NCBI RefSeq assembly: GCF_029024305.1
Contig: NZ_CP118974.1
Location: forward strand, 124,001-188,000
DNA: 64,000 bases
Origin: Mammaliicoccus vitulinus
GTDB lineage: Bacteria > Bacillota > Bacilli > Staphylococcales > Staphylococcaceae
Reading direction: 5' to 3'
The position numbers were made by a program, and so were the translations under genes. The notes beneath the pieces were generated by a model, which worked only from the letters and a program-made list of their open reading frames with translations, had not been told where the DNA came from and made no database searches. Shown in pieces: positions 11,133-20,290 of this stretch (the first letter of the stretch is position 1; every line of letters starts with the position of its first letter).

Positions 11133-13079
11133 TTATTTCCCAGGACATAATGATGATTTCTTCCATACTAATATTTTATTTTTACCTGGTTGTAAATTCT
11201 GAATAGGTCCTAATATGGCATGGTCATTTCTAATGTCGTTTATTAAATCCGTATCTAATGTTACAGCTTTACCGTCTGGGTCTTCAAAGTCTGCATCGAC
11301 GAGTCTTACTTTAGGTAGCGTATATGTTGAATGAATATCTCCTTTGAAGTCTAACAATTGATCAGGGATTGTGATATTTAAATATACGCCTTCTTCATCT
11401 TCAGAAATAGAAATTTGTGGGTCAAATGTATCATCTTCAATGAAGCTTTCTTCTCTATTAAAGTGTTCGGCATGATTTAAATATGCATTGTGATTGATGA
11501 ATACAGGCTGTTTGATTTTATGGAAAGCTTCGTGATCGCCTTCTACTTTATATACTAAATCTTTATATTCTTCTAATGATGTCGTGTATTCATTGAATAA
11601 ATGCGTACCTATATTTTTGATGTTGTCCTTGCCTACGAAAATGTTGTTATAAAAACGGTCGTCTCCTCCGTAAACTGGTGCAAATCCTGCTACTAATGTG
11701 CTATGAGGTACGTGATAAGGTGTTGCTCTATCTAACATTAATCTATGCACAATTTCTCCATGAATGATGTTGTTGATATATGCGCCACCTTGAGCATGGT
11801 TATCTAATGCATAATCGGCAGTTAAAATATTATTATCAACAATATAAGGTCCGCTACTGACTTCTACGAACAAATCTCTCGTATTGTCGGCAAAAATATT
11901 TTTACTGATTCTTGTACCTTGTGTTTGCCAATCAAACCACATACCGAGTGAACAATGATGGACGTAGTTATTGTATACATGTGTATCAATTGCAGCATGC
12001 AGTTTAATACCTGCTATTTCATGACCGAAGAATTCTCTCCTATTACCTATATTATAAATGTGGTTATTATAAACATAGCTAAATGCACTGCCTAAATGGC
12101 CAACTACGGCATTTTGTCCACAATCGTGAATGACATTATTTCTAACAATATGAGATCCAATGGTTTCTTTATTCCAGTCACTGTTAACAGCTTTAAAAAC
12201 AGTTTCTATTTGGTATTGATAGCCAGGTTTATCATATCGATACGTATTAAAATTATCGCCTGTAGATATTTCTTTACCTATTGCGACTGCACTACACATA
12301 GAGTCGTGAATGAAACAGTGCTCTACGATCCAATTTTTACTCCAATGCGTATCAATCATGCCTGTTTGATTTGCTGTAGGAGGTGACCATTGAGTTGCAG
12401 CATGTGCAATTTCAAAGTTTTGAATTGTGATATAGTTCGTATGTGTCTTGATTGGACGAATCACATGCTCTCTTACGTTGATTTCTATAACTTCATTGTT
12501 TGGATTATAGTTTTGGAAATTTGCATAAACTGTAGTCGTATCTTCTTCTACATCTGCACACCAAACGTATGTTGATTCTTCTGTATAGTCAAAAGCGACT
12601 TGTTTATTTGTCCAATGATCCAACGTTTCATAAACAGGTTCTGGATTTTTTAATGCATCAAAATCATTTACTTCAAATAACGCTTGACCATTAATATAAA
12701 CTTGACCTAATGTTTTATGATTATCAACAACTAACCAATCACCAAATAACTTTGTAGCAAATGGATTAAAGGCTTTGAAATATGAATTGTTGATTTCCAC
12801 TTTCCATATATTTTGTTCAACATGTTCCCAGTTATCGATGACTTCAGAACCTTTAATTGTGACATGTTCATGTTCAGCTGCTTTAAAAGTAATCCTTCTA
12901 GATTCGCTTAAACCTGTATTAATATGTGTAATTGCTTCTCTATAAACACCTTCATGTACAACTACTGTATCACCAGGAAGGGCAAGTGAAGCTGCTTTAT
13001 CTATCGTTAGAAAAGGTGAAGTCTCCGTACCTAATCCAGAATCAGAACCATTTTTTGATACATGTAATAAATTAGTCAT
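11133..13079 (-). CDS. Beta-xylosidase, glycoside hydrolase family 120 (right-handed beta-helix)
   Basis: 648 residues, no signal peptide, so cytoplasmic. It starts with VSKNGSDSGLGTETSPFLTI, typical of this beta-helix family, and has repeated short beta-strand turns (NNVIHDC, NNHIYNI, NNYVHHC, NNILTAD). Against the characterised family member XylC (catalytic Asp382 and Glu405), the matching residues here are D383 in MWFDWQTQGTR and E406 in LFVEVSSGP. It would release xylose from short xylosides or xylo-oligosaccharides. It lies 15 bases after a GPH symporter gene in one operon, beside a XylR-type regulator. CGGAG precedes the ATG. Confidence 0.87.
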   Translation of the reverse strand: MTNLLHVSKNGSDSGLGTETSPFLTIDKAASLALPGDTVVVHEGVYREAITHINTGLSESRRITFKAAEHEHVTIKGSEVIDNWEHVEQNIWKVEINNSYFKAFNPFATKLFGDWLVVDNHKTLGQVYINGQALFEVNDFDALKNPEPVYETLDHWTNKQVAFDYTEESTYVWCADVEEDTTTVYANFQNYNPNNEVIEINVREHVIRPIKTHTNYITIQNFEIAHAATQWSPPTANQTGMIDTHWSKNWIVEHCFIHDSMCSAVAIGKEISTGDNFNTYRYDKPGYQYQIETVFKAVNSDWNKETIGSHIVRNNVIHDCGQNAVVGHLGSAFSYVYNNHIYNIGNRREFFGHEIAGIKLHAAIDTHVYNNYVHHCSLGMWFDWQTQGTRISKNIFADNTRDLFVEVSSGPYIVDNNILTADYALDNHAQGGAYINNIIHGEIVHRLMLDRATPYHVPHSTLVAGFAPVYGGDDRFYNNIFVGKDNIKNIGTHLFNEYTTSLEEYKDLVYKVEGDHEAFHKIKQPVFINHNAYLNHAEHFNREESFIEDDTFDPQISISEDEEGVYLNITIPDQLLDFKGDIHSTYTLPKVRLVDADFEDPDGKAVTLDTDLINDIRNDHAILGPIQNLQPGKNKILVWKKSSLCPGK

Positions 13080-13094
13080 TTAAATTGCTCCGTT

Positions 13095-14531
13095 TTATTT
13101 ATATATTTCTTTCGTTCTCATTTCGCCGACGCGATTCGAACGAATTTGATTTTTAATTTGTTTAATAAACTTTTCATAATTTAAAAATAGAGTGAATAAA
13201 CATATGAGTACAACTGAGAATAAAGGGAAATAAATTTGCATGGATTTAATAGCAAAGATTGTTCCTTCTGTTTGAACAGATGCACCAGCAACATAACCAC
13301 CTAACGATAAAGACCAACCAACAATAGCTGATTGTAACCCGGAACCAATCTTCATACCTGCACTCGCCAAGCTGAAAATGGAACCTTGAACTGGGACGCC
13401 AGTTTTCCAATAAATAATGTCTCCTACATCTGCAACAATACCGCTTAGCGCCGCAGTGAATGGTACTAAACCAATACCGTTTATCACTAATCCAATAACG
13501 AGCATTGTTAAGTTTTCTGAGAATATACCCATAATGACATAAGAGATAATGGAAATAATTAAACCAATCAAAATACTTTGTTTAATACCTACTTTTTCAG
13601 CAAATTTAGGTGCTATTAACAAACCTAAAATCGTTGGTAATAGTGTGGATACACTTAAAATCGCCATGACATTTGCATTATCAAAAATGTATGTCGCATA
13701 GTATATTCTCATACCATTATCTGTTTGTCGTAAATACCATAAGAGATAAAGAATAATCGTGATAATAAAATATTTTTCAGTAACTAAAACTTTAAGAATC
13801 AAAGTGAATGGTACGCGGTTTGATGTTTTGTGGTCTTTTGTATGTTGTTTTTGAGCTACGTTTCTTTCTTTTACAAAATAACCTGTAATCAATAAAGGTA
13901 CTGCACATAAAAAGGCGTAGATGAGCGCAGTGTATGTCCAACCTTGTTGGTTTTCACCAAAGCTTGTTACTAAAAATGTTGTAAATGTTGTAATGCAAAG
14001 CACACTAATATTTGAAAATATAAAACGAATACTCCCTAGTGAAACACGATCTTTTTCGTCTTTAGACATAAAAGAAATTAAAGATGAATAGGCAACGTTA
14101 TTAGCAGTATAAAAAACGACTGAAATTAAAAAGTAAACAATAAAAATATAAATGATTTTGGCAGTATAGCCAAAAGCGTCTGGTACATTAAATAGCATAA
14201 AAGTTAAAATACCAAGTATAGGTGCTGTCCAAAAAACCCAAGGTTTCGCTTTTTCCATTTTCATATTTGTATTATCGATAATGCTTCCCATAAATAAATC
14301 AGAGAAACCATCTGCAAATCGACAAATAAGAATAATTGTCCCGATAACAGAGCCAGCAACACCGACGACATCGGTCATATAAATAATGATAAAAGACGCA
14401 ATGAAAGTCCAACTGTAATTAGCGCCAAAGTCCCCGATACCGAATACAAGTTTCTCAGACATATGTAATCGCGAATGGTCATTTGATTGTAAAACATGTT
14501 CCTCAGGACTCGTTTCTGCAGTTTGATTCAT
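13095..14531 (-). CDS. GPH family sugar:cation symporter, probable xyloside transporter (XynP/XylP-like)
   Basis: 478 residues with about 12 membrane segments. The first helix GIGDFGANYSW and the loop RFADGFSDLFMGSIIDNT match the glycoside-pentoside-hexuronide family motif (D-x-x-x-D-x-x-x-G-x-x-x-D). GGAGGG precedes the ATG. First gene of the two-gene operon with the GH120 enzyme, so the expected cargo is xylobiose or another beta-xyloside taken up without phosphorylation. A XylR-type operator and cre site lie upstream. Melibiose or glucuronide transport is possible on family grounds but fits the context less well. Confidence 0.87.
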   Translation of the reverse strand: MNQTAETSPEEHVLQSNDHSRLHMSEKLVFGIGDFGANYSWTFIASFIIIYMTDVVGVAGSVIGTIILICRFADGFSDLFMGSIIDNTNMKMEKAKPWVFWTAPILGILTFMLFNVPDAFGYTAKIIYIFIVYFLISVVFYTANNVAYSSLISFMSKDEKDRVSLGSIRFIFSNISVLCITTFTTFLVTSFGENQQGWTYTALIYAFLCAVPLLITGYFVKERNVAQKQHTKDHKTSNRVPFTLILKVLVTEKYFIITIILYLLWYLRQTDNGMRIYYATYIFDNANVMAILSVSTLLPTILGLLIAPKFAEKVGIKQSILIGLIISIISYVIMGIFSENLTMLVIGLVINGIGLVPFTAALSGIVADVGDIIYWKTGVPVQGSIFSLASAGMKIGSGLQSAIVGWSLSLGGYVAGASVQTEGTIFAIKSMQIYFPLFSVVLICLFTLFLNYEKFIKQIKNQIRSNRVGEMRTKEIYK

Positions 14532-14568
14532 AATAATATCCCTCCAGTTTTAAAAACGAAATCAGTTG

Positions 14569-14636
14569 GTTAGTTTTTCAAACAAACTAACTTAAGTGGA
14601 ATATTACATTGAACACAATTTTTGTAAACGCTTTCT
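14569..14636 (-). promoter_or_regulatory. Xyloside operon control region: XylR operator, promoter and cre site
   Basis: Read on the minus strand: -35 TTTACA (14628-14623), 16-base spacer, -10 TAATAT (14606-14601), then the dyad GTTAGTTT-N7-AAACTAAC (14569-14591). A perfect cre consensus match, TGTAAACGCTTTCT, is at 14623-14636 and overlaps the -35. The operator differs at only three positions from the one before xylA at 55155-55177 over about 29 bases. Repression by a ROK regulator and CcpA is inferred from this layout. Confidence 0.85.
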
Positions 14637-14825
14637 TAAAGTTATATTGGAGTACATAAATGTTTAAACATAGATAAGTGTATATACTACGCAGTTTGTA
14701 AACAGAGAAAAATCTTTATAATTTAATCCGAAAATATGATTTATGCTATAGTTAAATAAAATCAATGCTATAAGATTTTAAACAGTTTGATTCGTTAAAA
14801 TGAATAAATTTGGGAGATGACGATT

Positions 14826-15974
14826 ATGAAGCAGGCAGAAGTATTAAATTTAAATTCAAATCAAAAGTTAGTTTTACAACAAATATTTAATAATCAAGCT
14901 ATCTCTAGAATTCAAATATCTAAAAATCTTGGCATTAACAAAGCAACCATTTCAAGTATTTTAAACAAACTGAAAGAAAAGAGACTCGTAAACGAAGTCG
15001 GACATGGAGAAAGTACAAGAAGTGGCGGCAGAAGGCCAATTATATTAGAAATTAATCAAAAATTTGGTTACGTTATATCATTCGATATCGGCTACCATTC
15101 AATTGAAATGATCTATAGCTATTTTAATGGTGAAATATTAAAGCACGAATCTATTCCATTAGCCAATAAAAAAATAAGTCACGTTATAGAATTATTAAAA
15201 GAACATATTAATCCAGAAGAACTTTTTAGTACACATTATGGATTGTTAGGCATATCCGTTTCAGTACATGGAATTGTAAATAACGAACAAGAAATTACGC
15301 ACTTACCGTTTCACGAAGTAGAAAATATATCCATTACTGAAAGTATTAAAGAAATAGCCAATGTACCCGTCATAGTAGAGAACGAAGCAAACCTTTCAGC
15401 AATTTATGAATGTAACGTAAACAATGACTTAGCAATGAATAACTTAATCACACTTAGCATACATAAAGGAATCGGCGCCGGCTTAATCATTAATAAGAAA
15501 TTGTATAGAGGAGCAGGAGGAGAAGCGGGAGAAATCGGCAAAACATTAGTATTAACAAAAGAAAACAGTCAAGCAACATATAACAAAATAGAAGACATAT
15601 GTTCACAAGACGCGCTCGTACAAAAAATCAACAATAGACTCAATAAAACATTGAGCATACAAGAAGTTAAACAATTATATTACAATAACAATGAAGTCGT
15701 AAGAGAAGAAATTGAACAATTCTCCGTAAGAATCGCAACCTTAATATATAACTTGAACACACAAATAAGCCCAGAAGCCATATATATAAACTGCCCATTA
15801 ATCAACGAAGTACCAGAGATATTGAACAATATCCAAACAACATTTGCAACATACACAGATAAAAAAATAGAAATCAGTTTAACCTCTAACGTTAAACACG
15901 CAACACTCCTTGGCGCAACATTAGCCATAACCCAGAAAATATTGAAGATAGATAATATCAAGTTGAAGATATAA
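14826..15974 (+). CDS. xylR: ROK family transcriptional regulator, XylR-type (copy 1)
   Basis: About 382 residues. An N-terminal winged helix (ISRIQISKNLGINKATISSI, about 26-45) is followed by a ROK sugar-kinase-like domain with GVSVHGIV-type and GGEAGEIGKT motifs. The first in-frame ATG at 14817 is too close to GGGAG (14812-14816); the ATG at 14826 has proper nine-base spacing and is used here. Divergent from the xyloside operon, it is the likely xylose-responsive repressor. It resembles the second regulator at 53878 along its whole length (clearly more than half identical by eye). The 3' part is unusually A/C-rich compared with the 5' part. Confidence 0.87.
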   Translation: MKQAEVLNLNSNQKLVLQQIFNNQAISRIQISKNLGINKATISSILNKLKEKRLVNEVGHGESTRSGGRRPIILEINQKFGYVISFDIGYHSIEMIYSYFNGEILKHESIPLANKKISHVIELLKEHINPEELFSTHYGLLGISVSVHGIVNNEQEITHLPFHEVENISITESIKEIANVPVIVENEANLSAIYECNVNNDLAMNNLITLSIHKGIGAGLIINKKLYRGAGGEAGEIGKTLVLTKENSQATYNKIEDICSQDALVQKINNRLNKTLSIQEVKQLYYNNNEVVREEIEQFSVRIATLIYNLNTQISPEAIYINCPLINEVPEILNNIQTTFATYTDKKIEISLTSNVKHATLLGATLAITQKILKIDNIKLKI

Positions 15975-16023
15975 ACAATATTGGAATATAATTAATTTTA
16001 TATCACAATGAAAGCGTGAGAAG

Positions 16024-16497
16024 ATGGAATATTTATCAACAAAAGATATAAAACAACAAACATTAATAGACTTGTTTAACACAAATTGGGGAAGTGACGA
16101 AATGATCATATCCACAGGCACTTACCAATTATCAAAATTACCAGGAATCGCAGCATATGAAGACGGTCAAATACTCGGGCTCATAACATATAAAACATAC
16201 GAAGATCACGTAGAAATCATTTCGTTAGATAGCTTTCTTCAAAATAAAGGCATCGGTTCAAAATTATTAAAAAGCTTAGAACAAACATGCGAAAAGAAAC
16301 AAATAACGAGGATTACAGTTATAACAACAAACGATAACATAAACGCATTAAAGTTCTATCAAAAAAGAGGGTATAGAATCAAACAAGTATTGCCAAACGC
16401 AGTAGAAAAAGCCCGACAACTGAAACCAACCATACCATTAGTAGCAGAAAATGGTATTGCTATAAAGGATGAGATAGAGTTGGAGAAAAGATTTTAG
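16024..16497 (+). CDS. GNAT family N-acetyltransferase
   Basis: 157 residues with the GNAT fold. The acetyl-CoA pyrophosphate loop is QNKGIGSKLL (about 76-85), preceded by the beta-4 strand EIISLDSF, with the C-terminal motif NALKFYQKRGYR at about 107-118. The ATG follows GTGAGAAG. It is 49 bases after xylR copy 1 on the same strand with no terminator between, so cotranscription is possible. The acceptor substrate is unknown. Confidence 0.85.
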   Translation: MEYLSTKDIKQQTLIDLFNTNWGSDEMIISTGTYQLSKLPGIAAYEDGQILGLITYKTYEDHVEIISLDSFLQNKGIGSKLLKSLEQTCEKKQITRITVITTNDNINALKFYQKRGYRIKQVLPNAVEKARQLKPTIPLVAENGIAIKDEIELEKRF

Positions 16498-16623
16498 GGA
16501 GAAAAAGATGATACATTACATAGAATAGTGGCGCAATGACCGTACTCGTCCTATCATTACGATATTGCTTTAAAATTAACGGAGAAAACTGACAAAATAT
16601 CCCAAATCATGCTATTATGTAAA

Positions 16624-16753
16624 TGAAAAAAGGACAACGTGCTCTAACACGTTGCCCGGTGAGCCCGTTCTAAAGACGGTGACTAAGTTATTATAAAATG
16701 ATAAAAATAATCATTCTGCAAACTCTGTCAAAAGTTGGAATGGTTATTTTTTT
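16624..16753 (+). ncRNA. Candidate small RNA, resembling staphylococcal/enterococcal type I antitoxin RNAs
   Basis: An orphan transcription unit: CTGACA (16589-16594), 18-base spacer, TATTAT (16613-16618), then a GC-rich double hairpin and a terminator. Hairpin 1 is CAACGTG/CACGTTG inside 16632-16657; hairpin 2 is CCGT/ACGG around 16665-16679 within GAGCCCG...GACGGTGACT. The terminator stem is AATAATCATTC with GAATGGTTATT (about 16707-16747), then seven T. The GAGCCCG...GACGGTGACT block recalls RNAs found beside Fst/holin-like toxin genes, from memory only. No toxin reading frame was found alongside. Confidence 0.6.
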
Positions 16754-16770
16754 ATGCTTAAAAAAATAAA

Positions 16771-16803
16771 GCGTACCTCTCATATGGAGGTACGCCTTTT
16801 TTT
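16771..16803 (-). terminator. Terminator after the helicase operon
   Basis: GCGTACCTC (16771-16779) pairs with GAGGTACGC (16787-16795). A-rich sequence on the left gives the T tract for the minus-strand helicase transcript; T-rich sequence on the right makes it usable in both directions. Confidence 0.8.
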
Positions 16804-16805
16804 CT

Positions 16806-19688
16806 CTATTCTTCAATTATATACCTGTAAATCTCATCTTTTACGGGTGTTTCCATGGATAATGTCATTGTTACGATGTTATCTTTTTTCTCGTTTGGCA
16901 TCGTTGTTTCCTCGGCTGTGCCTTCTAAGTAGTGTGCTTTTCCCAGGAAATAATATTCGTTTCCATCTACAACATCTTCTTTTTTTACAAAAATATACAT
17001 ATCTATATTGTTCTTTTGATGTGCTAATATTTTTTGTACTTCTTTTGAGTCTAACTTTCTATTTGATCTTGTGAACCATTTGAGCTCGTCAGGGCTTAGG
17101 AATTCGTCTTCGTATTTTGTATTGTCACTAATATCATCTTGTTTATGATATGTTATGAAAATTGGTAAAGTATTATTACCGAATTTATATCCGTTGATTG
17201 TTCCGGATTCGTCTGATTTCCAGTTTAATAATTTAACGAAGTCTTTTCTCGTATATTTGTTATAAAGTAGTAATCCATTTTGGTTTCCGTGATGTGTTCT
17301 ATTGTTATATTGTGCTAATTCTATTATATCTTCGACATATGTTTTGAAGAGTAGCTTTTCAAGTGATGTAGCAAAGGTTTCTGTTAATGCTACTTCATCG
17401 TTTGAAATGGTGATGATTGGTTTGCCGTATGTTTGATCAATAGTGACGCTAAAGAAACTATAGTCTAATACTTTTAAAGTTGTTTGTACGTCTTCTAAGG
17501 TAACGTTCGGATCTACATTTTGAGCGATTGCTAATAGTTCATCTATTTTATGTGGTCTTTCAATTATTGCGCTTAAAATGGTATGATCTATATTCTTTAA
17601 TCCAGGTGCAATTTCTCGTGATAAAAATGTTAAATTGAGGTTTTCATTTTTGTTTAATTGTTCTTCTATTTTCTTTGCTCTAACAAGGAAATGATTATAG
17701 TTTTTATAGGCACTGTCTTTTGAATATATAACACTTGGATCTATAGAGTTCTGTCTAATAAAGTCCATGAGTAGAGGTGTTCTACCGATTCTTTGTTCAA
17801 CTTCGTTATATGCTTGTTTGATGTGAGCTGCGGCACTTAATTTAACTTGTTTAAGTGAATCGTATATTTTCTTCTTAGCGACTTCTTCAAAGTTGATTGT
17901 TGAAACACCCATTAATGCAGTATTACTTGTTAAAAATCTTCTATAGTTATCTTTATTTTGAGACTGGTCACCCGATAAAGCTACTGGGATAAGATAGTTC
18001 TTCTTGTAGTTACCTATAAAGTCTATTACCGTTACATATTCTTTGTTTTCACTTTTTCTAAGACCTCTACCAAGCTGTTGAATGAAAATAATACTTGATT
18101 CAGTTTCTCTTAACATGACAATTTGGTTTACAGGTGCAATATCAATACCTTCGTTAAATAAATTAACGGTTACGATATAATTGATTTCTCCAGATTTAAG
18201 CTGCTCTATCGCTTTTTGTCTCTTTTCTGAATTGTCTTCACCTGTCAGTGCAACGGAAGGCACATTATGTAATGTTAGTTTATCAGCTAAATCTCTTGCT
18301 TCATCTTTTCTACTAACAAATATAAGTCCTTTTAATTCTTCACCGGAATATCCATAGTATTGTGTTTTTTCTAATACGTGTCTGACTCTCTCATCAGAAG
18401 TTAAATCAGTTAAGCTGCTAAAATCATCCGTTGATTTTCCTTTATGAATATAGTCTGTCACACCGAAATAATGGAAAGGACATAGTATTTCACTTTCAAG
18501 CGCTTTTTGTAATCGAATTTCATAAGCAATATTGTAATCAAACATTTCAAATATATTTAAGCTATCTGTTCTTTCAGGTGTAGCGGTCATACCAAGTACA
18601 AAATCAGGTGTGAAGTAGTTGAATACTTTTTGGTATGACTTTGCTGCAGAACGATGTGCTTCATCATATACGATATAATCAAAATGATTTTGATCAAATT
18701 GGTTATAAATATCGTCTTTGGATAAAGTTTGAATTGTAGCAAATAAATATTTAGCATGAGTTTCTTTACGCTTACCTGTTAACAAACCAAAGTCTTCATT
18801 TTTAGCAAAAGGTAATACTTTTTTGAATTCTTCTGTTGCTTTCTGTAAAATTTCTTCATTATGAACGATAAATAAAAATTTATTTGGATTAAAACTTCTA
18901 ACATCTAAAGCACACAAAATTGTCTTACCTGTACCAGTCGCAGATATAATGAGCGACTTGTTTTTACCAGCTTTTCTAAGCTCAGATAAAGAATGTAAAG
19001 CTTCTTTTTGCATAATGTTTGGCTCAATTTTCACAGCCTGTTCGATGTTACTTTGAATAACATTTTGTTCCTCTGTAATGCGTAGCGCATTTTTTAAATT
19101 ACGCTCATCATATGTAAGTTCATAATCTTGGATCCAAGCATCTGAAAGAGGTATGCTCTTGTTCCATAATTCATCAAATTGAGCTTTTACATTATAAACA
19201 AGGTCACCATTCTTTTGTGTAGAAAGTAAGATGTTGTGTTCATAATTTACTTTTAATGCATTAGAAGTTAAATTAGAACTTCCTACTATCATAGAAGCAT
19301 AATGTTCATGCTCAAACACATAACCTTTGGCATGAAATCCGTTGACGTCGGTTAGTCTGACATCAACATTTTTAAGTTTCAATAGCTCTTTATACATCTT
19401 AGGTGTGTTAAAACCTAAATAATTAGAAGTGATAATCTTTCCGCGAATACCTTTTTGATTCAAATCATAGAGGTGAGATTTTAAACTAGCTAATCCGCTC
19501 TCAGTAATAAAAGCTACTGAAATCGTAAATGATTTGCATTTATATAGTTCGTTAATAATCGTTGAAAGTACATTCTCATCTTTATTATTAATCAATAACT
19601 TAGGCATGAAATTACCTTTATGAGAGATTGTACGATCGATAAATCCTTTATGTAGCGACTGATTAAAGTCTTCTAATAAATTATCCAT
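16806..19688 (-). CDS. PLD-nuclease-like / superfamily 2 helicase / DUF3427 fusion protein
   Basis: 960 residues with three regions. Residues about 30-190 are a phospholipase D-like domain with H119-x-K121 and GSSNLTSNAL (136-145). Residues about 225-600 are an SF2 helicase: Walker A SATGTGKT (249-256), DEAH (342-345), GMTATPERTD near 366 and QLGRGLRKS near 525. Residues about 620-960 fit the DUF3427 C-terminal domain. It is predicted to act on DNA or RNA, with the PLD part possibly binding or cleaving the strand. It is encoded two bases after a NUDIX gene. The family's role is not established; repair or phage defence are both reasonable guesses. Confidence 0.85.
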   Translation of the reverse strand: MDNLLEDFNQSLHKGFIDRTISHKGNFMPKLLINNKDENVLSTIINELYKCKSFTISVAFITESGLASLKSHLYDLNQKGIRGKIITSNYLGFNTPKMYKELLKLKNVDVRLTDVNGFHAKGYVFEHEHYASMIVGSSNLTSNALKVNYEHNILLSTQKNGDLVYNVKAQFDELWNKSIPLSDAWIQDYELTYDERNLKNALRITEEQNVIQSNIEQAVKIEPNIMQKEALHSLSELRKAGKNKSLIISATGTGKTILCALDVRSFNPNKFLFIVHNEEILQKATEEFKKVLPFAKNEDFGLLTGKRKETHAKYLFATIQTLSKDDIYNQFDQNHFDYIVYDEAHRSAAKSYQKVFNYFTPDFVLGMTATPERTDSLNIFEMFDYNIAYEIRLQKALESEILCPFHYFGVTDYIHKGKSTDDFSSLTDLTSDERVRHVLEKTQYYGYSGEELKGLIFVSRKDEARDLADKLTLHNVPSVALTGEDNSEKRQKAIEQLKSGEINYIVTVNLFNEGIDIAPVNQIVMLRETESSIIFIQQLGRGLRKSENKEYVTVIDFIGNYKKNYLIPVALSGDQSQNKDNYRRFLTSNTALMGVSTINFEEVAKKKIYDSLKQVKLSAAAHIKQAYNEVEQRIGRTPLLMDFIRQNSIDPSVIYSKDSAYKNYNHFLVRAKKIEEQLNKNENLNLTFLSREIAPGLKNIDHTILSAIIERPHKIDELLAIAQNVDPNVTLEDVQTTLKVLDYSFFSVTIDQTYGKPIITISNDEVALTETFATSLEKLLFKTYVEDIIELAQYNNRTHHGNQNGLLLYNKYTRKDFVKLLNWKSDESGTINGYKFGNNTLPIFITYHKQDDISDNTKYEDEFLSPDELKWFTRSNRKLDSKEVQKILAHQKNNIDMYIFVKKEDVVDGNEYYFLGKAHYLEGTAEETTMPNEKKDNIVTMTLSMETPVKDEIYRYIIEE

Positions 19689-19690
19689 TA

Positions 19691-20083
19691 TTATCCCTCA
19701 TCTACAATAATTTTTACAGCTGGTATGTCTGCCGGTGCCCATTCTAATGATTCTAATTCATGAATATTTAACCATTTAATACTTTTATGTTCAGTTAATG
19801 TAGGCATTTTTTCTTTTAACTTACATTTATATGTATGAAGATTCACAATTCCAAAATCATATTCATAAGCAGTTGAAGTAATTTTATCACCAACCTCAAG
19901 ATCACATAACATTTCTTCGTTTATTTCACGTTTTAATGCATCAACTTCAGATTCGTCTTGTTCAACTTTACCACCAGGGAATTCCCACATAAGAGGTAAA
20001 CTCATATTTTCATTTCTTTGCGCACAAAGAACTTTATTATCTGAAAAAATAACAGCACCAACAACTTCGATTTGTTTTTTCAA
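19691..20083 (-). CDS. NUDIX hydrolase, MutT-type (deoxy)nucleoside triphosphate pyrophosphohydrolase
   Basis: 130 residues, MutT size. The NUDIX box is complete at about 37-59 (GG, then E, then the REINEE core), and the WEFPGGK lead-in is typical of 8-oxo-dGTP/CTP pyrophosphohydrolases. It would sanitise damaged or non-canonical dNTPs. A GGAGG-type site lies upstream. First gene of a tight operon with the PLD-helicase protein. The 207 bases upstream to the malate kinase hold no gene; a short dyad ACCGT-T-ACGGT is present at about 20132-20142. Confidence 0.88.
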   Translation of the reverse strand: MKKQIEVVGAVIFSDNKVLCAQRNENMSLPLMWEFPGGKVEQDESEVDALKREINEEMLCDLEVGDKITSTAYEYDFGIVNLHTYKCKLKEKMPTLTEHKSIKWLNIHELESLEWAPADIPAVKIIVDEG

Positions 20084-20290
20084 AATATTACCTCCAAAAT
20101 TTCATATTTGTTTATATTTTAACAAAATTTGACCGTTACGGTAACAAATTGTAAATTTACGATCGAATAAAATGCAATTTTTGATAGTTTTAGACGAATT
20201 ATTATATAAAAATGAATAGTATGATATATTCTTAATAATTCATTACATATGTTTAATATTTATGAACTATAAATAAAGGCGGTTTGGGGT

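Noticed and set aside
16498-16623. Toxin gene partner for the sRNA
   Set aside because: Short frames here (for example an 18-codon one from about 16537) lack a hydrophobic helix and ribosome site.
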